A DNA stretch of 18,738 nucleotides from an uncultured Collinsella sp. (GCA_902491415.1 CABUHP010000009.1:1-18738), one strand, 5' to 3'; positions 1 to 12,262 are shown, counted from the stretch's first letter. A program made the numbers and translations. The notes: generated from the letters alone by a model not told the origin.

Positions 1-10
1 TGGTTTCTGA

Positions 11-33
11 TGCGGCGCGCTGCGCGCCCCGCA
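11..33. other. GC-rich hairpin at window edge
   Basis: Ten-base arms at 11-20 and 24-33 pair with a single C-C mismatch around a three-base loop. No T tract follows on either strand, so this is not a standard intrinsic terminator. It lies just beyond the permease terminator and may belong to a neighbouring gene outside the window. It could be an RNA 3' structure or simply GC-rich chance pairing. Confidence 0.25.
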
Positions 34-49
34 CAGGCTAAAGCCCGTA

Positions 50-83
50 ACACAAAAGGAGGGGCCTTGTAAGGCCCCTCCTT
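50..83 (-). terminator. Rho-independent terminator of the permease gene
   Basis: Perfect 13-base inverted repeat with arms at 56-68 and 71-83. On the minus strand the stem is followed by TTTTGTGTT, giving the usual stem plus U-rich tail. It starts about 48 bases past the permease stop codon at 131. On the plus strand no T run follows, so termination is directed at minus-strand transcription. Confidence 0.85.
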
Positions 84-130
84 AGGAAAGGGAATCGATT
101 TATTCCAAAGCCGTAGATTAATCCTAGCCG

Positions 131-1606
<1,476 letters not shown>

Positions 1607-1622
1607 TCATCTGTTAAATGTC

Positions 1623-1661
1623 ATCTAAACCCGTCCGAGCTGCAAGTGCAAACACGGACGG
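1623..1661 (-). promoter_or_regulatory. Inverted repeat and weak promoter candidate upstream of permease
   Basis: A perfect seven-base inverted repeat, CCGTCCG at 1631-1637 and CGGACGG at 1655-1661, flanks a 17-base spacer about 37-67 bases upstream of the permease ATG. On the minus strand TTGCAC (1646-1651) and TTAGAT (1623-1628) are spaced 17 bases apart, a weak -35/-10 pair inside or next to the repeat. This could be an operator over the permease promoter. Both elements are weak matches and may be chance. Confidence 0.28.
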
Positions 1662-1670
1662 CGCACCTGC

Positions 1671-1714
1671 TAAGGGGAATGGGGAAAAGGGAGTCAACAA
1701 AGCCATCCCCCTTA
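1671..1714 (-). terminator. Stem-loop after the lacZ operon, no U tract
   Basis: The arms at 1671-1682 and 1703-1714 form a 12-pair stem in minus-strand RNA, with one G-U wobble and a 20-base loop. It starts 34 bases after the stop codon of the small galactosidase-associated gene. No U run follows, so it would be a weak or factor-dependent terminator, or a 3'-end stabilising structure. Confidence 0.45.
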
Positions 1715-1747
1715 ACGGCGCGAAGCAAACGCCCAGGCGGACGAATA

Positions 1748-2203
1748 CTACTTGTTGGGGAAGGAATAACCTTCGACTGTCACGTGCAGTACCACGACGC
1801 GGGGATCCGCGGCATCGGCCACGACACGGTAGGCCTCGTCAATTTCGACGACGGCAACGCCGCCGGTGGGAATCGTCACGGTCTCCCCCGTACCCTCAAA
1901 GCGCTCGCGATCATCGATATCGCTGTAGGAGCGCGTACAGGTAAGATCGGCCTTGGAAGCCACCTCAACGGTCAGATTGCCGTCGAGCGGGGCGAGCACG
2001 GCATGGTAGCGACGGTGACCGACCAGATCGGCAGTAGCCGCCTCGTGGGCGTTCACCCACCAATACACCAGCGAGTCGCCGATAGAGTACGCCACATCGT
2101 GCTGCAGTTCAGAAACGCCGTCGAGTGCCTGACCGGTACGCATCCACTTCTTGACGGACTTCATCTGAGCGTCGAAATCGGCGCGCGAGTTAAAGACATG
2201 CAT
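1748..2203 (-). CDS. YhcH/YjgK/YiaL-family (EbgC-like) protein
   Basis: The product is 151 residues, the same size as EbgC, the small subunit of the E. coli Ebg beta-galactosidase, and as other YhcH/YjgK/YiaL (DUF386) beta-sandwich proteins. Features that fit are the early GHRRYHAVLAPLDG segment, the central IPTGGVAVVEIDEAYR strand pair and a C-terminal VVVLHVTVEGY strand. Family members bind sugars or sugar acids; EbgC is needed for full activity of its large subunit. Translation starts at ATG 2203, only three bases after the lacZ stop. Its Shine-Dalgarno AAGGAGG lies inside the last lacZ codons, so the two genes are almost certainly co-transcribed and translationally coupled. The likely role is an accessory subunit or a sugar-handling partner of the galactosidase. 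The family call is more secure than the exact role. Confidence 0.8.
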   Translation of the reverse strand: MHVFNSRADFDAQMKSVKKWMRTGQALDGVSELQHDVAYSIGDSLVYWWVNAHEAATADLVGHRRYHAVLAPLDGNLTVEVASKADLTCTRSYSDIDDRERFEGTGETVTIPTGGVAVVEIDEAYRVVADAADPRVVVLHVTVEGYSFPNK

Positions 2204-2206
2204 GGC

Positions 2207-5227
<3,021 letters not shown>

Positions 5228-5250
5228 TCATCATCGTAGTGTTTTCTGTG

Positions 5251-5260
5251 CAACCGGTTG
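5251..5260. promoter_or_regulatory. LacI-family operator 1 (at lacZ transcription start)
   Basis: Perfect ten-base palindrome CAACCGGTTG. It lies a few bases downstream of the predicted lacZ -10 box (5266-5271), that is, over the expected transcription start. It has near-identical copies 42 and 87 bases away (centre to centre). A repressor bound here would block initiation. The adjacent LacI-family gene is the obvious candidate binder. Confidence 0.75.
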
Positions 5261-5265
5261 TCCTT

Positions 5266-5295
5266 ATCTTACGGGCGGTACAAAAAGTTGTGCAA
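5266..5295 (-). promoter_or_regulatory. Predicted lacZ promoter
   Basis: On the minus strand a TTGCAC -35 box (5290-5295) and a TAAGAT -10 box (5266-5271) are separated by 18 bases. The -35 box overlaps operator 2, and the predicted start falls in operator 1. This gives a 5' leader of about 40 bases before ATG 5215. Confidence 0.55.
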
Positions 5296-5302
5296 TCGGT
5301 TG
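5293..5302. promoter_or_regulatory. LacI-family operator 2 (over lacZ -35)
   Basis: CAATCGGTTG, a one-base variant of the other two copies, in the same orientation and flank context (GTG before, TCC after, as at operator 1). It overlaps the predicted -35 hexamer of lacZ, a classical repression position. Confidence 0.68.
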
Positions 5303-5337
5303 TCCGCCGAACGGTCGATTTTGCCGGATTAACGGTG

Positions 5338-5355
5338 CAACCGGTTGTACAACCG
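5338..5355. promoter_or_regulatory. LacI-family operator 3 with overlapping palindrome
   Basis: A third CAACCGGTTG at 5338-5347 is centred 45 bases from operator 2. It overlaps a second perfect palindrome, CGGTTGTACAACCG, at 5342-5355, so three half-sites are packed together here. It lies upstream of the lacZ -35 box and may serve as an auxiliary site for looping or cooperative binding. Confidence 0.65.
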
Positions 5356-5500
5356 TGATACTTATGTCACTCTGAGTATCGATACACCGCGCAAAACAAC
5401 GCCCTTAAGCTCGTGGGCAATCGCCGCGCCCGCCGACAACTCGCCCATACGAGACGTTTTGGACACGGCTTGGTTGCAAAACGGTACCGACTACCGGATA

Positions 5501-5529
5501 TCGTGAACGCTGTTCGGGCGCACTATACT
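5501..5529 (+). promoter_or_regulatory. Predicted promoter of the LacI-family regulator
   Basis: A good -10 box, TATACT, at 5524-5529 lies about 60 bases before the regulator ATG. The best -35 at 17-base spacing is TCGTGA (5501-5506), which is weak. A GGTTGCA half-site like those in the lacZ operators occurs at 5472-5478, but no full operator overlaps this promoter. Confidence 0.45.
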
Positions 5530-5589
5530 AATCTGTATCCGCATGAACCTTTATTGATAGCCCGCCGGCTCAATTGCACAGGAGACGCC

Positions 5590-6606
5590 ATGAACCGATC
5601 AGCACACACCGCACCCACGCTTGCCGAGGTTGCCGAAGCTGCCGGTGTATCGCGCTCCACGGCATCGCGAGCACTCAACGATTCACCCCGCATTAGCGAG
5701 GAGACAAAAAAGCGCGTCCGCGCGGCGGCAAAAAAGGGTTACTTCGTTCCCAACGCACGCGGCAGGGCACTCGCCGTCGGACGCACGGAAATAATCGCCA
5801 TACTGGTTACCGAGCCCCTTAATGAGCTGTTCGGCGACCCCACCTACAGTGAGTTTTTGAGCGGCATTACCGAGGAGCTCTCGGAATCGTCTTACCTGCC
5901 CGTGATCTTGCAAGCGTCTTCATCCCATGAGCGCAGCCGCGCACGTGAGCACTTTGAGCGCCGCTCCTTCGACGCCGTCATCGACGTCTCGCCCTACAAG
6001 GGCAGCGAACTGCTCGAAGTGCTGCGCGAACTGAACGTTCCGACGGTATTGTGCGGCCAGCTCGAAGGCCATCCCTACCGCGATGTGTTCTCGACGGTCT
6101 ATTCGGACGACGAAGAGGGCGGACGCTTTGCGGCGCTCGCCATGAAGGAGCGCGGGCGTAAGGATATCGTTGCCGTGCTGGGACCTCGGGACAACCCCGC
6201 CGTCATCGACCGCCTTCGCGGCTACCGTGCGATTTTGGGCGAAAGCCTTGACGACGACAATGTCATCTATACCGGATGGAGCAGCGGAGACGGCTACCAG
6301 GCCGCGCGGCAACTGCTCGCGCGCGAAATCCACGCCGACGGCGTGCTCTGCGGATCGGACCGTATCGCGACCGGCGTTATCGCCGCATTCAACGAAGCCG
6401 GATTCAGCGTGCCACAAGATGTTTCGGTCGTGGGCTTCGATGACCACGAGGTCGCCGCTCGCGCCGTCCCCGCGCTTACCACCATTCGCCAGCCGCTGCG
6501 CGAAGAAGGCCGCGCGGCCGCAGGCATCGCGCTCGATATGATCAACGGCGCCGAGCCCACCACCACCGTCATGCACATGCAGCTCGTTCGGAGAGACTCG
6601 CTGTAG
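5590..6606 (+). CDS. LacI-family transcriptional regulator of the lacZ operon
   Basis: A 338-residue protein of standard LacI/GalR length. Residues 9-31 form the helix-turn-helix (TLAEVAEAAGVSRSTASRA), followed by a hinge around 50-63 (VPNARGRALAVGRT). Residues about 66-335 form the periplasmic-binding-protein-like effector domain, with the usual VPQDVSVVGFDDHE and TTIRQP signatures. It should bind a sugar and release DNA, acting in the cytoplasm as a repressor dimer. The start at ATG 5590 has AGGAG five bases upstream; a longer reading back to 5413 would add 59 residues that do not belong to the family. It is transcribed divergently from lacZ, and the shared gap carries three CAACCGGTTG operators, so it most likely controls lacZ. 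The inducer is not evident. Confidence 0.92.
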   Translation: MNRSAHTAPTLAEVAEAAGVSRSTASRALNDSPRISEETKKRVRAAAKKGYFVPNARGRALAVGRTEIIAILVTEPLNELFGDPTYSEFLSGITEELSESSYLPVILQASSSHERSRAREHFERRSFDAVIDVSPYKGSELLEVLRELNVPTVLCGQLEGHPYRDVFSTVYSDDEEGGRFAALAMKERGRKDIVAVLGPRDNPAVIDRLRGYRAILGESLDDDNVIYTGWSSGDGYQAARQLLAREIHADGVLCGSDRIATGVIAAFNEAGFSVPQDVSVVGFDDHEVAARAVPALTTIRQPLREEGRAAAGIALDMINGAEPTTTVMHMQLVRRDSL

Positions 6607-6611
6607 GAAAC

Positions 6612-6638
6612 TGCGACCCCTGTGCACCGCATTTTTTT
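6612..6638 (+). terminator. Weak terminator candidate after the LacI-family gene
   Basis: A short TGCG/CGCA stem (6612-6615 with 6628-6631) is followed by seven T residues at 6632-6638, just after the regulator stop. The stem is only four pairs, so this is a weak candidate. Opposing transcription from the gene ending at 6705 meets here. On the minus strand, a CTCAGG/CCTGAG stem around 6650-6690 followed by GTTTTG may serve the other direction. Confidence 0.35.
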
Positions 6639-6704
6639 GGGCGGCAAAACCTCAGGATAATCGCGATGAACGCGGGCGGACGCCCTGAGTGCCGGGCGAT
6701 GGAA

Positions 6705-8276
6705 CTACTCGTTGGCGATCGCGGCGAGCCAGGCGCTCACGCGATCGACGACCTCGCTCCATCCAGCCACGCCCAAGACGCAAAAATAGGGAGCGAACAA
6801 AAACACGTAGCGTGCACGCGTCTCGAACACCATCAAAAATAACGCCAGGGCGCAAACAGCAAGCATGGGCACGACCGTCACGGCATCGAGCCGCCGCGAA
6901 AAACCGAGCAGCACCACGCCCGCGATGCAGCCAATCCACAGGGTCTGAGAGAGCACCTCGAACCACATACCGTTTTGGGCATTGGGGTCTTCGTGGTTAA
7001 AATTGCCGATACCGTAATAGGCCTTGAGTGCTCGGCAGTTTCCATGCAGCTCGATCCAAAACTGTCCCTCGATCCCCCATGCAAACGTTCCGTCCGAAAA
7101 AGCCGATAGCAGCTTTTGGTGATACAGGCGCAAAAGGCCCAAAGGCCCCAGATCATGGATACGCTGTTTCCATACCCGGACATTCATGGCCGAGCGCTCG
7201 CTGGAGGTAGCACAAGCGGCAGAGGCCAAGGCATCGTCCGCATTGTAGACGCCCATGCTCTGACTGTTAAGACCCATCATAAGGTAGTGCGTCATGGACA
7301 GTTCCAGCTCTTTGTTGAGCTGGAACTGCCGAGACGACACGGCATTCGTCACAAACAGCGATAGGCATACCCCGGCCACCAGGGCAGCCGCAAAGGGCGC
7401 GGTGCGCCGCAGGGCCAAAGCGATCCCCGATGCCTCACGGCGCATGCGAGCGACGCGCATAGGCACCGTGAGCATCTCCACAAACAGGGCGGCTGCCAGG
7501 ATAAAGATCGTCGTGGGCTTAATCGCATAGCCCAGCACCGCCACCGCACCCAAGCCAAACCACCCTTGCCAGCGGTTTTTATGGCACACATAGCACCAAA
7601 GCCCAATGGCGGGGCAGAGCATTCCGTAGGTATCGGAATAAGGCACCAATATCCACGGGGACGCGCCGGCAAGCAGGCCGAGCACCACGAGAGTAACGAC
7701 ACCCGCCCGAATGCCACGAAGCCCGCGAGCGGCATGAGCGGCAAAAAACACGGCGAGCGTAACGCACAGACAGCTCCCCACTACAAGCGACAGATAGGTA
7801 TCGGGGCTTCCGAGCGAGCGCCCCACAAAGCTGATGGCACGAAATAACCCATATAAAAACCGCTGGTTGGGGTTTTGGCTCAGATAATCGGCAATGCTTT
7901 GCGGGTCGTCGACCGTTGCCAGGGCCCGGGCATCCCAGTCGGTCTTAAACCAGCACCCCCACACCACGACGAGCTGATAGGCAAACAGGGCGATGCAAAA
8001 CAGCACGACGAGCACGTTCCATGCCCGCCTTGGGTCGCGCACGCGCGGCGCCACGTAAAACGTCGCGATGCGCGTGCAAAAACACAGCGCAAACAACGAT
8101 ATCGCGCCCAGGGCAAAAAACAGCAGCTGCCGGTGCGCGGCAAACGAAAACTTGCACGCATACTCCCAGCCGTCGCACGTAAACAAGATGAGTACCAAGA
8201 TCAGACCAAAGAATGCGACAGCAAGGCGTCCGAACGCTACGACGCCGGCAGCAGGTTGAGAATCAGTGTGTGACAT
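6705..8276 (-). CDS. XrtG-associated GT-C-like membrane glycosyltransferase (TIGR03766-type)
   Basis: A 523-residue polytopic membrane protein with about 11-12 hydrophobic segments. After the third segment the extracytoplasmic loop carries TDWDAR (112-117) followed by NPNQRF (135-140), the acidic-motif and YPNN-like layout of GT-C glycosyltransferases that use lipid-linked sugars. PYSDTYGM (about residues 211-219) and FETRARYVFLFAPYF near the C terminus also fit. This resembles the integral membrane family (TIGR03766, as I recall) reported beside exosortase G. The likely role is transfer of a sugar from a polyprenyl carrier on the outer face of the membrane. It is last in the cluster, 45 bases after the GtrB-like gene that could make the sugar donor. 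The start ATG 8276 has GAGG nine bases upstream. Acceptor and sugar are unknown. Confidence 0.75.
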   Translation of the reverse strand: MSHTDSQPAAGVVAFGRLAVAFFGLILVLILFTCDGWEYACKFSFAAHRQLLFFALGAISLFALCFCTRIATFYVAPRVRDPRRAWNVLVVLFCIALFAYQLVVVWGCWFKTDWDARALATVDDPQSIADYLSQNPNQRFLYGLFRAISFVGRSLGSPDTYLSLVVGSCLCVTLAVFFAAHAARGLRGIRAGVVTLVVLGLLAGASPWILVPYSDTYGMLCPAIGLWCYVCHKNRWQGWFGLGAVAVLGYAIKPTTIFILAAALFVEMLTVPMRVARMRREASGIALALRRTAPFAAALVAGVCLSLFVTNAVSSRQFQLNKELELSMTHYLMMGLNSQSMGVYNADDALASAACATSSERSAMNVRVWKQRIHDLGPLGLLRLYHQKLLSAFSDGTFAWGIEGQFWIELHGNCRALKAYYGIGNFNHEDPNAQNGMWFEVLSQTLWIGCIAGVVLLGFSRRLDAVTVVPMLAVCALALFLMVFETRARYVFLFAPYFCVLGVAGWSEVVDRVSAWLAAIANE

Positions 8277-8321
8277 GGAGCGGTTCCTCGGTAACAGGTT
8301 ATTGGGGTCGGGCGATGCTGG

Positions 8322-9281
8322 CTATTTGCGCTCGGCTACGACATAGATGGGGCGACGCTTGGTTTCCAGATAGGTCTTGGACAGGTACTCGCCCAAGATA
8401 CCGAGCGAAAAGAGCTGGATGCCGCCGATAAGAAGGATTACGCAGATGGTGCTTGGCCAGTCGGCGACGGGATCGCCGAACAGCAGGGCACGCACCACGA
8501 CGAATACGATGCCCGCAAAGGCGGCAAAGCAAAAGAACAGGCCTGTATACGATGCCAGGACCAGCGGGGCAGTCGAAAAGTCGACGATGCCCTCGATCGA
8601 ATACCTAAACAGCGACAGGAGGGACCATTTGGTTCTGCCCGCGACGCGCTCGATATTTTCGTACGAGATCCAGTGTGTCTTAAATCCCACCCACGAGAAA
8701 ATGCCCTTCGAGAAGCGGTTGATCTCGCCCAGAGATAAGACGGCATCGACGAACTTTCTGGTCATGCAACGATAGTCGCGCGCGCCGTCGACGATCTGGG
8801 TCGTCGATATGCGGTTGATCAAACGATAGAACAGACGCGAGAGTGCACTACGCACGGGCGGCTCACCTGTCCGGTTGGCCCGACGCGTCGCCACGCAGTC
8901 GTAATCAGGATTTTGGAAAAGAAATCCCAGCATGTCGGGTATGAGCGACGGTGGATCCTGCAGGTCGGCATCCATGGTTATGACATAGGCCCCACATGAG
9001 GCCGTAAGGCCTGCATAGAGCGCGGCCTCCTTGCCAAAATTACGCGAAAATGAAAGATAGTGTACTGATTCGCTTTGCTGAGCAAACTGCCGGACAAGAT
9101 CGAGCGTGCCATCTATCGACCCGTCGTCCACAAACCAGTACTCCACGTCAAGGTCGTAGAGCTTCTTGACAGCCAGGGCCGCCTTATTCACCTCCCCCAT
9201 GAAAGCATGCAGGGACTCCTCCTCGTTAAAGCAAGGAACGACGATGCTCACCGTGTTGTCACGCGACGTATGCTTATCCAT
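8322..9281 (-). CDS. GT2 glycosyltransferase, GtrB/DPM1-like
   Basis: A 319-residue GT-A family 2 enzyme. SIVVPCFNEEESL (12-24), VDDGSIDGT (51-59) and DADLQDPP (104-111) are the nucleotide-sugar and metal-binding motifs of the dolichol/polyprenyl-phosphate sugar synthase group. Two C-terminal membrane segments (about 238-265 and 276-300) match GtrB-type proteins, which transfer a hexose from UDP- or GDP-sugar to undecaprenyl phosphate on the cytoplasmic face. It should provide the lipid-linked donor for the GT-C-like protein encoded next. I chose ATG 9281; TTG at 9290 is an alternative start, and neither has a strong Shine-Dalgarno. A 64-base gap with a palindrome separates it from the gene before it in the operon. 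Confidence 0.9.
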   Translation of the reverse strand: MDKHTSRDNTVSIVVPCFNEEESLHAFMGEVNKAALAVKKLYDLDVEYWFVDDGSIDGTLDLVRQFAQQSESVHYLSFSRNFGKEAALYAGLTASCGAYVITMDADLQDPPSLIPDMLGFLFQNPDYDCVATRRANRTGEPPVRSALSRLFYRLINRISTTQIVDGARDYRCMTRKFVDAVLSLGEINRFSKGIFSWVGFKTHWISYENIERVAGRTKWSLLSLFRYSIEGIVDFSTAPLVLASYTGLFFCFAAFAGIVFVVVRALLFGDPVADWPSTICVILLIGGIQLFSLGILGEYLSKTYLETKRRPIYVVAERK

Positions 9282-9316
9282 AGCGGTCAATCCCGTCCAA
9301 TCCTGTTTGCCCGAAC

Positions 9317-9333
9317 ATACCCGCAGCGGGTAT
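9317..9333. promoter_or_regulatory. Perfect 17-base palindrome between cluster genes
   Basis: ATACCCGC and GCGGGTAT (9317-9324 and 9326-9333) flank a single base in the 64-base gap between the PTPS-related gene stop (9346) and the GtrB-like start. In RNA it gives a six-pair stem with a five-base loop and no U tract. It could be a protein binding site, an RNA processing or attenuation structure, or an internal control point. The function is unknown. Confidence 0.5.
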
Positions 9334-9345
9334 CATCGGCACCCT

Positions 9346-11798
9346 TTATCCTCTTTGGCGGCACAAGACGACCGCGCCCGCAACTCCCAGCAAGCTTGCG
9401 ACCAATCCGGGCAGCAGCCACGGTGTGCTCAGACGAATCACCGTCGTTCCCCGATCCGCGTACACAAGGCTGTTGACGTCGCGCGCCGCACCTTTAACGA
9501 GTTCCATGTTGTCGAGGGCGGCAAGTGTCGTGTCGGCGTTGTCCGCATCGCTCGAGATCGTTAGGGTGCTGCCGTCCTGCTCCACAGCAAGCTCAACTAC
9601 CTGGCGCTCCGGGCACTCGCTCGGCAGCACGCCGATCGTTTTTGACAGCAGGCGTGCGATACCCTCGTCGCCGGTCAGCGATTCGTAGTAGGCAAGATTC
9701 AACCCCACCACCTTGATATGGCTGTTGGCAAGCGTTCCGCACACCGGCAGCGTCCTCGACCCCTCCTCGATGGTTGCGAGCACGTTTACCAACCCGTTTA
9801 CATATACCGTGCTCCAGCTGGCGTAACCGCTGGGAAACAACGCAGTCTCAAGCGGACCCCCGTCGGTGTAGATCGTAGGAAAGCCACCGGTGAAGGTGAT
9901 GGACTCGCAGTCGAGCCCCAAAAAGGTTTTTTGCCCGCTGTGCTCCTCGTTGGGAATGCCATCGGCGGCAATTACCACATCGACGCCCGTATCGGCCAGG
10001 CGCTCGACAAGCCGCTCGGCAGCAGCACGATCGGTATAGGTAAAGCCGTCAAGGTAGATAACATCGTAGCCGTTGAGCTGGTCAAACGAGTAACTGTCGA
10101 GCGGCGCCGTGGAGGCCTCCTCAAAGATAGGGAACTGCCGGGCAATCGCGGCAGCGCCCGAGCCGATGGCGAGCCCGCGATAGGCGGCGATTACGCCAAA
10201 CGTGGCCGGCGTATCCATGTGGTAGAGACGGTATGTCCCCTGAACGGCGACAAGCTCGTAGCCAATGGCTTTTGCCGCCTGGTCGATCTGGGTATCCGTC
10301 CATTCAACCTGGCTGGGGATGTTCTTGGTGCTCAAAAGCACCGTGTCGTCACCAAGTTCCATCGAGCGATCGAAGACGTAGTCGAACGACCCTTCCGCAA
10401 GTGCCTGGTTGATCTGCGTGTAGTTGTACGAGGTCGACGAGAGCTGGTCGGTAAACCCCTGACTCGTGGCGATGCGCTCGGGCATGCCTGTCACCAGATA
10501 GGAGACTTCGGCATCGAAAAAGTCCTCCCCCACCAGCCCCAGGCGCTGCGTACATACCGCCTTCGCCTGATCGATCAGGGCGCGATCCATATGCGACTGC
10601 AAGCGCTCCACCGGATCGGAGCGCACAAGGATGCCATAGATCAGATTGAACGAGGGGGCGGCGTCTGCAAGCAGCAGTAGACACACGACAACGACGATAC
10701 CCGTCTTGAGCGATCTCCAGAGCGCAAACGAGAACAGGCAAAAGAGCGCCGCAAGCGCAAGGACGCGCGCGACCCCGATATTCGCCCCGTCTGTGAAAAG
10801 GTCGATGACCGGGCATGCCGCCTGAGAGGATACGAGCACGACGACGCATGCGGACCAAAAGCCGGGCATGGCGCGCCTACGGGCACACACAATACCGAAC
10901 AGCGCCAGCGCGACCATTCCCAGCCCCGCATACGCCGCGGAAGTGTCGCTCGTACGGGCAAGGGGATTGAGCAGGCAAGACAAGCTCTGCGCGGCACTCG
11001 ATACCAGCTGGGGCGTCTCGAGCGACGAGGTGTCGCCCACAAGCGAAGGCACGAGCCATACGCCCGCACACAAAACACCGCACGCCAGCGCGCACAGCAC
11101 GCGCACGCCCCGGGCCCAACGACGGCATATAATCCCCTCGATTGCCAGGTAAACAGCAAAGCACAGCACTATCAGCGCGGCAAGCGTAACATCGCACAGT
11201 ACGAGCGCGCAGGCTGCCGCCGCGATGACGGCAAGCTTGCGTGGGCGGCCCCGATCGAGATAGGAGTAGGCGCACCACAGCAGCACGGGCAGTATGCACA
11301 GCACGCTCGGGGAATATCACCGTCGACGAACAGCGTAGAGAGGTTGATCGGCATCAAAAACCACAGCGGACCCAAAACCAGGCCAAGCCATCCGCGATGC
11401 AGACGCATGCCGATAACAAGCCACGACAGGCAACCGATTACGAACAGGGTGACGCAAAACGGCACGAACGCATGTATCCCATCACCTGCGAGCGCAGCCA
11501 CTGCCGTGTAGGCATAGGCGGAAAGTGGCCCCGCATAACGCAGAGGCTGGACACCGTTGTACTGCAGCAGGTCGATCTGGGGCCACCAGATACCGCGTTG
11601 GATCTGGCGCAGCAGCTCCTCACTTCGATAGATGTATCCCAATGCCTGGCCACCGAGGGGATATACCCCGTTATCCGCCACAAGCGTCCACAGCACAACG
11701 CCGGCAGCGGCAATCAGGGCTGCCGCGACCGCGGTAAACGCACGGGGTCGACGCTCGGGCAGCAACAGGACACCGCGCCACTCGTCGGGCATCCTCAT
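9346..11798 (-). pseudogene. PTPS-related large membrane protein, frameshifted
   Basis: Two overlapping minus-strand frames together encode one protein of about 817 residues. The N-terminal 163 residues (from ATG 11798) read PLGGQALGYIYRSEELL, GIWWPQIDLLQYNG and LRYAGPLSAYAY, typical of the 6-pyruvoyl-tetrahydropterin-synthase-related membrane family (PF10131-like, GT-C-like fold). The frame then degenerates, and sensible hydrophobic sequence (VLCILPVLLWCAYSYL) resumes in the -1 frame from 11304 to the stop at 9346. The shift must fall in 11305-11316, most simply at a C4 run (11309-11312), where one more C restores DIPPSVLC. The rest has several membrane segments, then a large outside domain (about residues 390-790) with a stretch like a class I amidotransferase fold, and a final TM. 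It overlaps the PTPS-like gene by four bases (ATGA). It is a pseudogene unless the shift is a sequencing error or is bypassed by slippage. Confidence 0.78.
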
Positions 11799-12244
11799 GA
11801 AAGCTCTCCCAGCAGGCGATCAAATACCGCCCCAGCGTCGTCCAGGGCGACCGTACCGTCGCCCTGAGGCTCCGCGACGAGCTCGTCGCTGTAATCGATC
11901 ACGAAGCTGCGCGTGGGCGTCTCGCTGCCCTCAAACTCAAGCAGCACCGCATCGAACTCGGAAACCACCTGCCGTAGACGCGCGCCGAACACCTCCACGA
12001 GGCTCTCAAGCGACGGCACCACCGTGTCAAAGGGCGCAATTTCGTTGACCGTCTGGTTTTGGTAGGGTGCGAACACCGCGTCGATAGCATGCTCGTATAC
12101 GCCAAACGGCACGAGCTCGGACGAAAGCAGCCCGATCTTTGCACAGAACTCCCAGGTGTGCGGATGCAACTCGCCGCGCTCGCCATCAAAGATTACCCAG
12201 TGGCTCGCGTTGAGATATGTCTTAAAGCGGTAGATTCGTTTCAT
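11795..12244 (-). CDS. 6-pyruvoyl-tetrahydropterin synthase-like protein, XrtG-associated
   Basis: A 149-residue protein of PTPS/QueD size and fold pattern (T-fold). The three zinc-ligand histidines are present: H15 in NASHW, and H27 and H29 in LHPHTWEF, replacing the usual HGHNY. The catalytic Cys that normally lies about six or seven residues before the His pair is absent (FDGERGELH). The C-terminal PTxE motif has become SETPTRSF, so the usual Glu is missing too. It is therefore unlikely to make tetrahydropterin or a queuosine precursor, and more likely binds metal and another ligand. It matches the divergent PTPS-related family known from XrtG loci (TIGR03112, as I recall). Its stop overlaps the start of the PTPS-related membrane protein gene (ATGA), which suggests the two proteins work together. 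ATG 12244 has AAGGGG about ten bases upstream. Confidence 0.82.
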   Translation of the reverse strand: MKRIYRFKTYLNASHWVIFDGERGELHPHTWEFCAKIGLLSSELVPFGVYEHAIDAVFAPYQNQTVNEIAPFDTVVPSLESLVEVFGARLRQVVSEFDAVLLEFEGSETPTRSFVIDYSDELVAEPQGDGTVALDDAGAVFDRLLGELS

Positions 12245-12262
12245 AACCCACGTGCCCCTTCG

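Noticed and set aside
5376..5385. GTATCGATAC palindrome in the lacZ-regulator gap
   Set aside because: A perfect ten-base palindrome, but a single copy with no position relative to a promoter that supports a function.
5413..5589. N-terminal extension of the LacI-family regulator from an upstream GTG
   Set aside because: The extra 59 residues lie before a normal LacI N terminus, contain the -10 box, and the ATG at 5590 has its own Shine-Dalgarno.
11172..11308. C-terminal end of the upstream frame of the PTPS-related protein read as a genuine ending
   Set aside because: After DIP the sequence turns Cys/Pro/Arg-rich and unlike any membrane protein, while the -1 frame carries proper hydrophobic segments.
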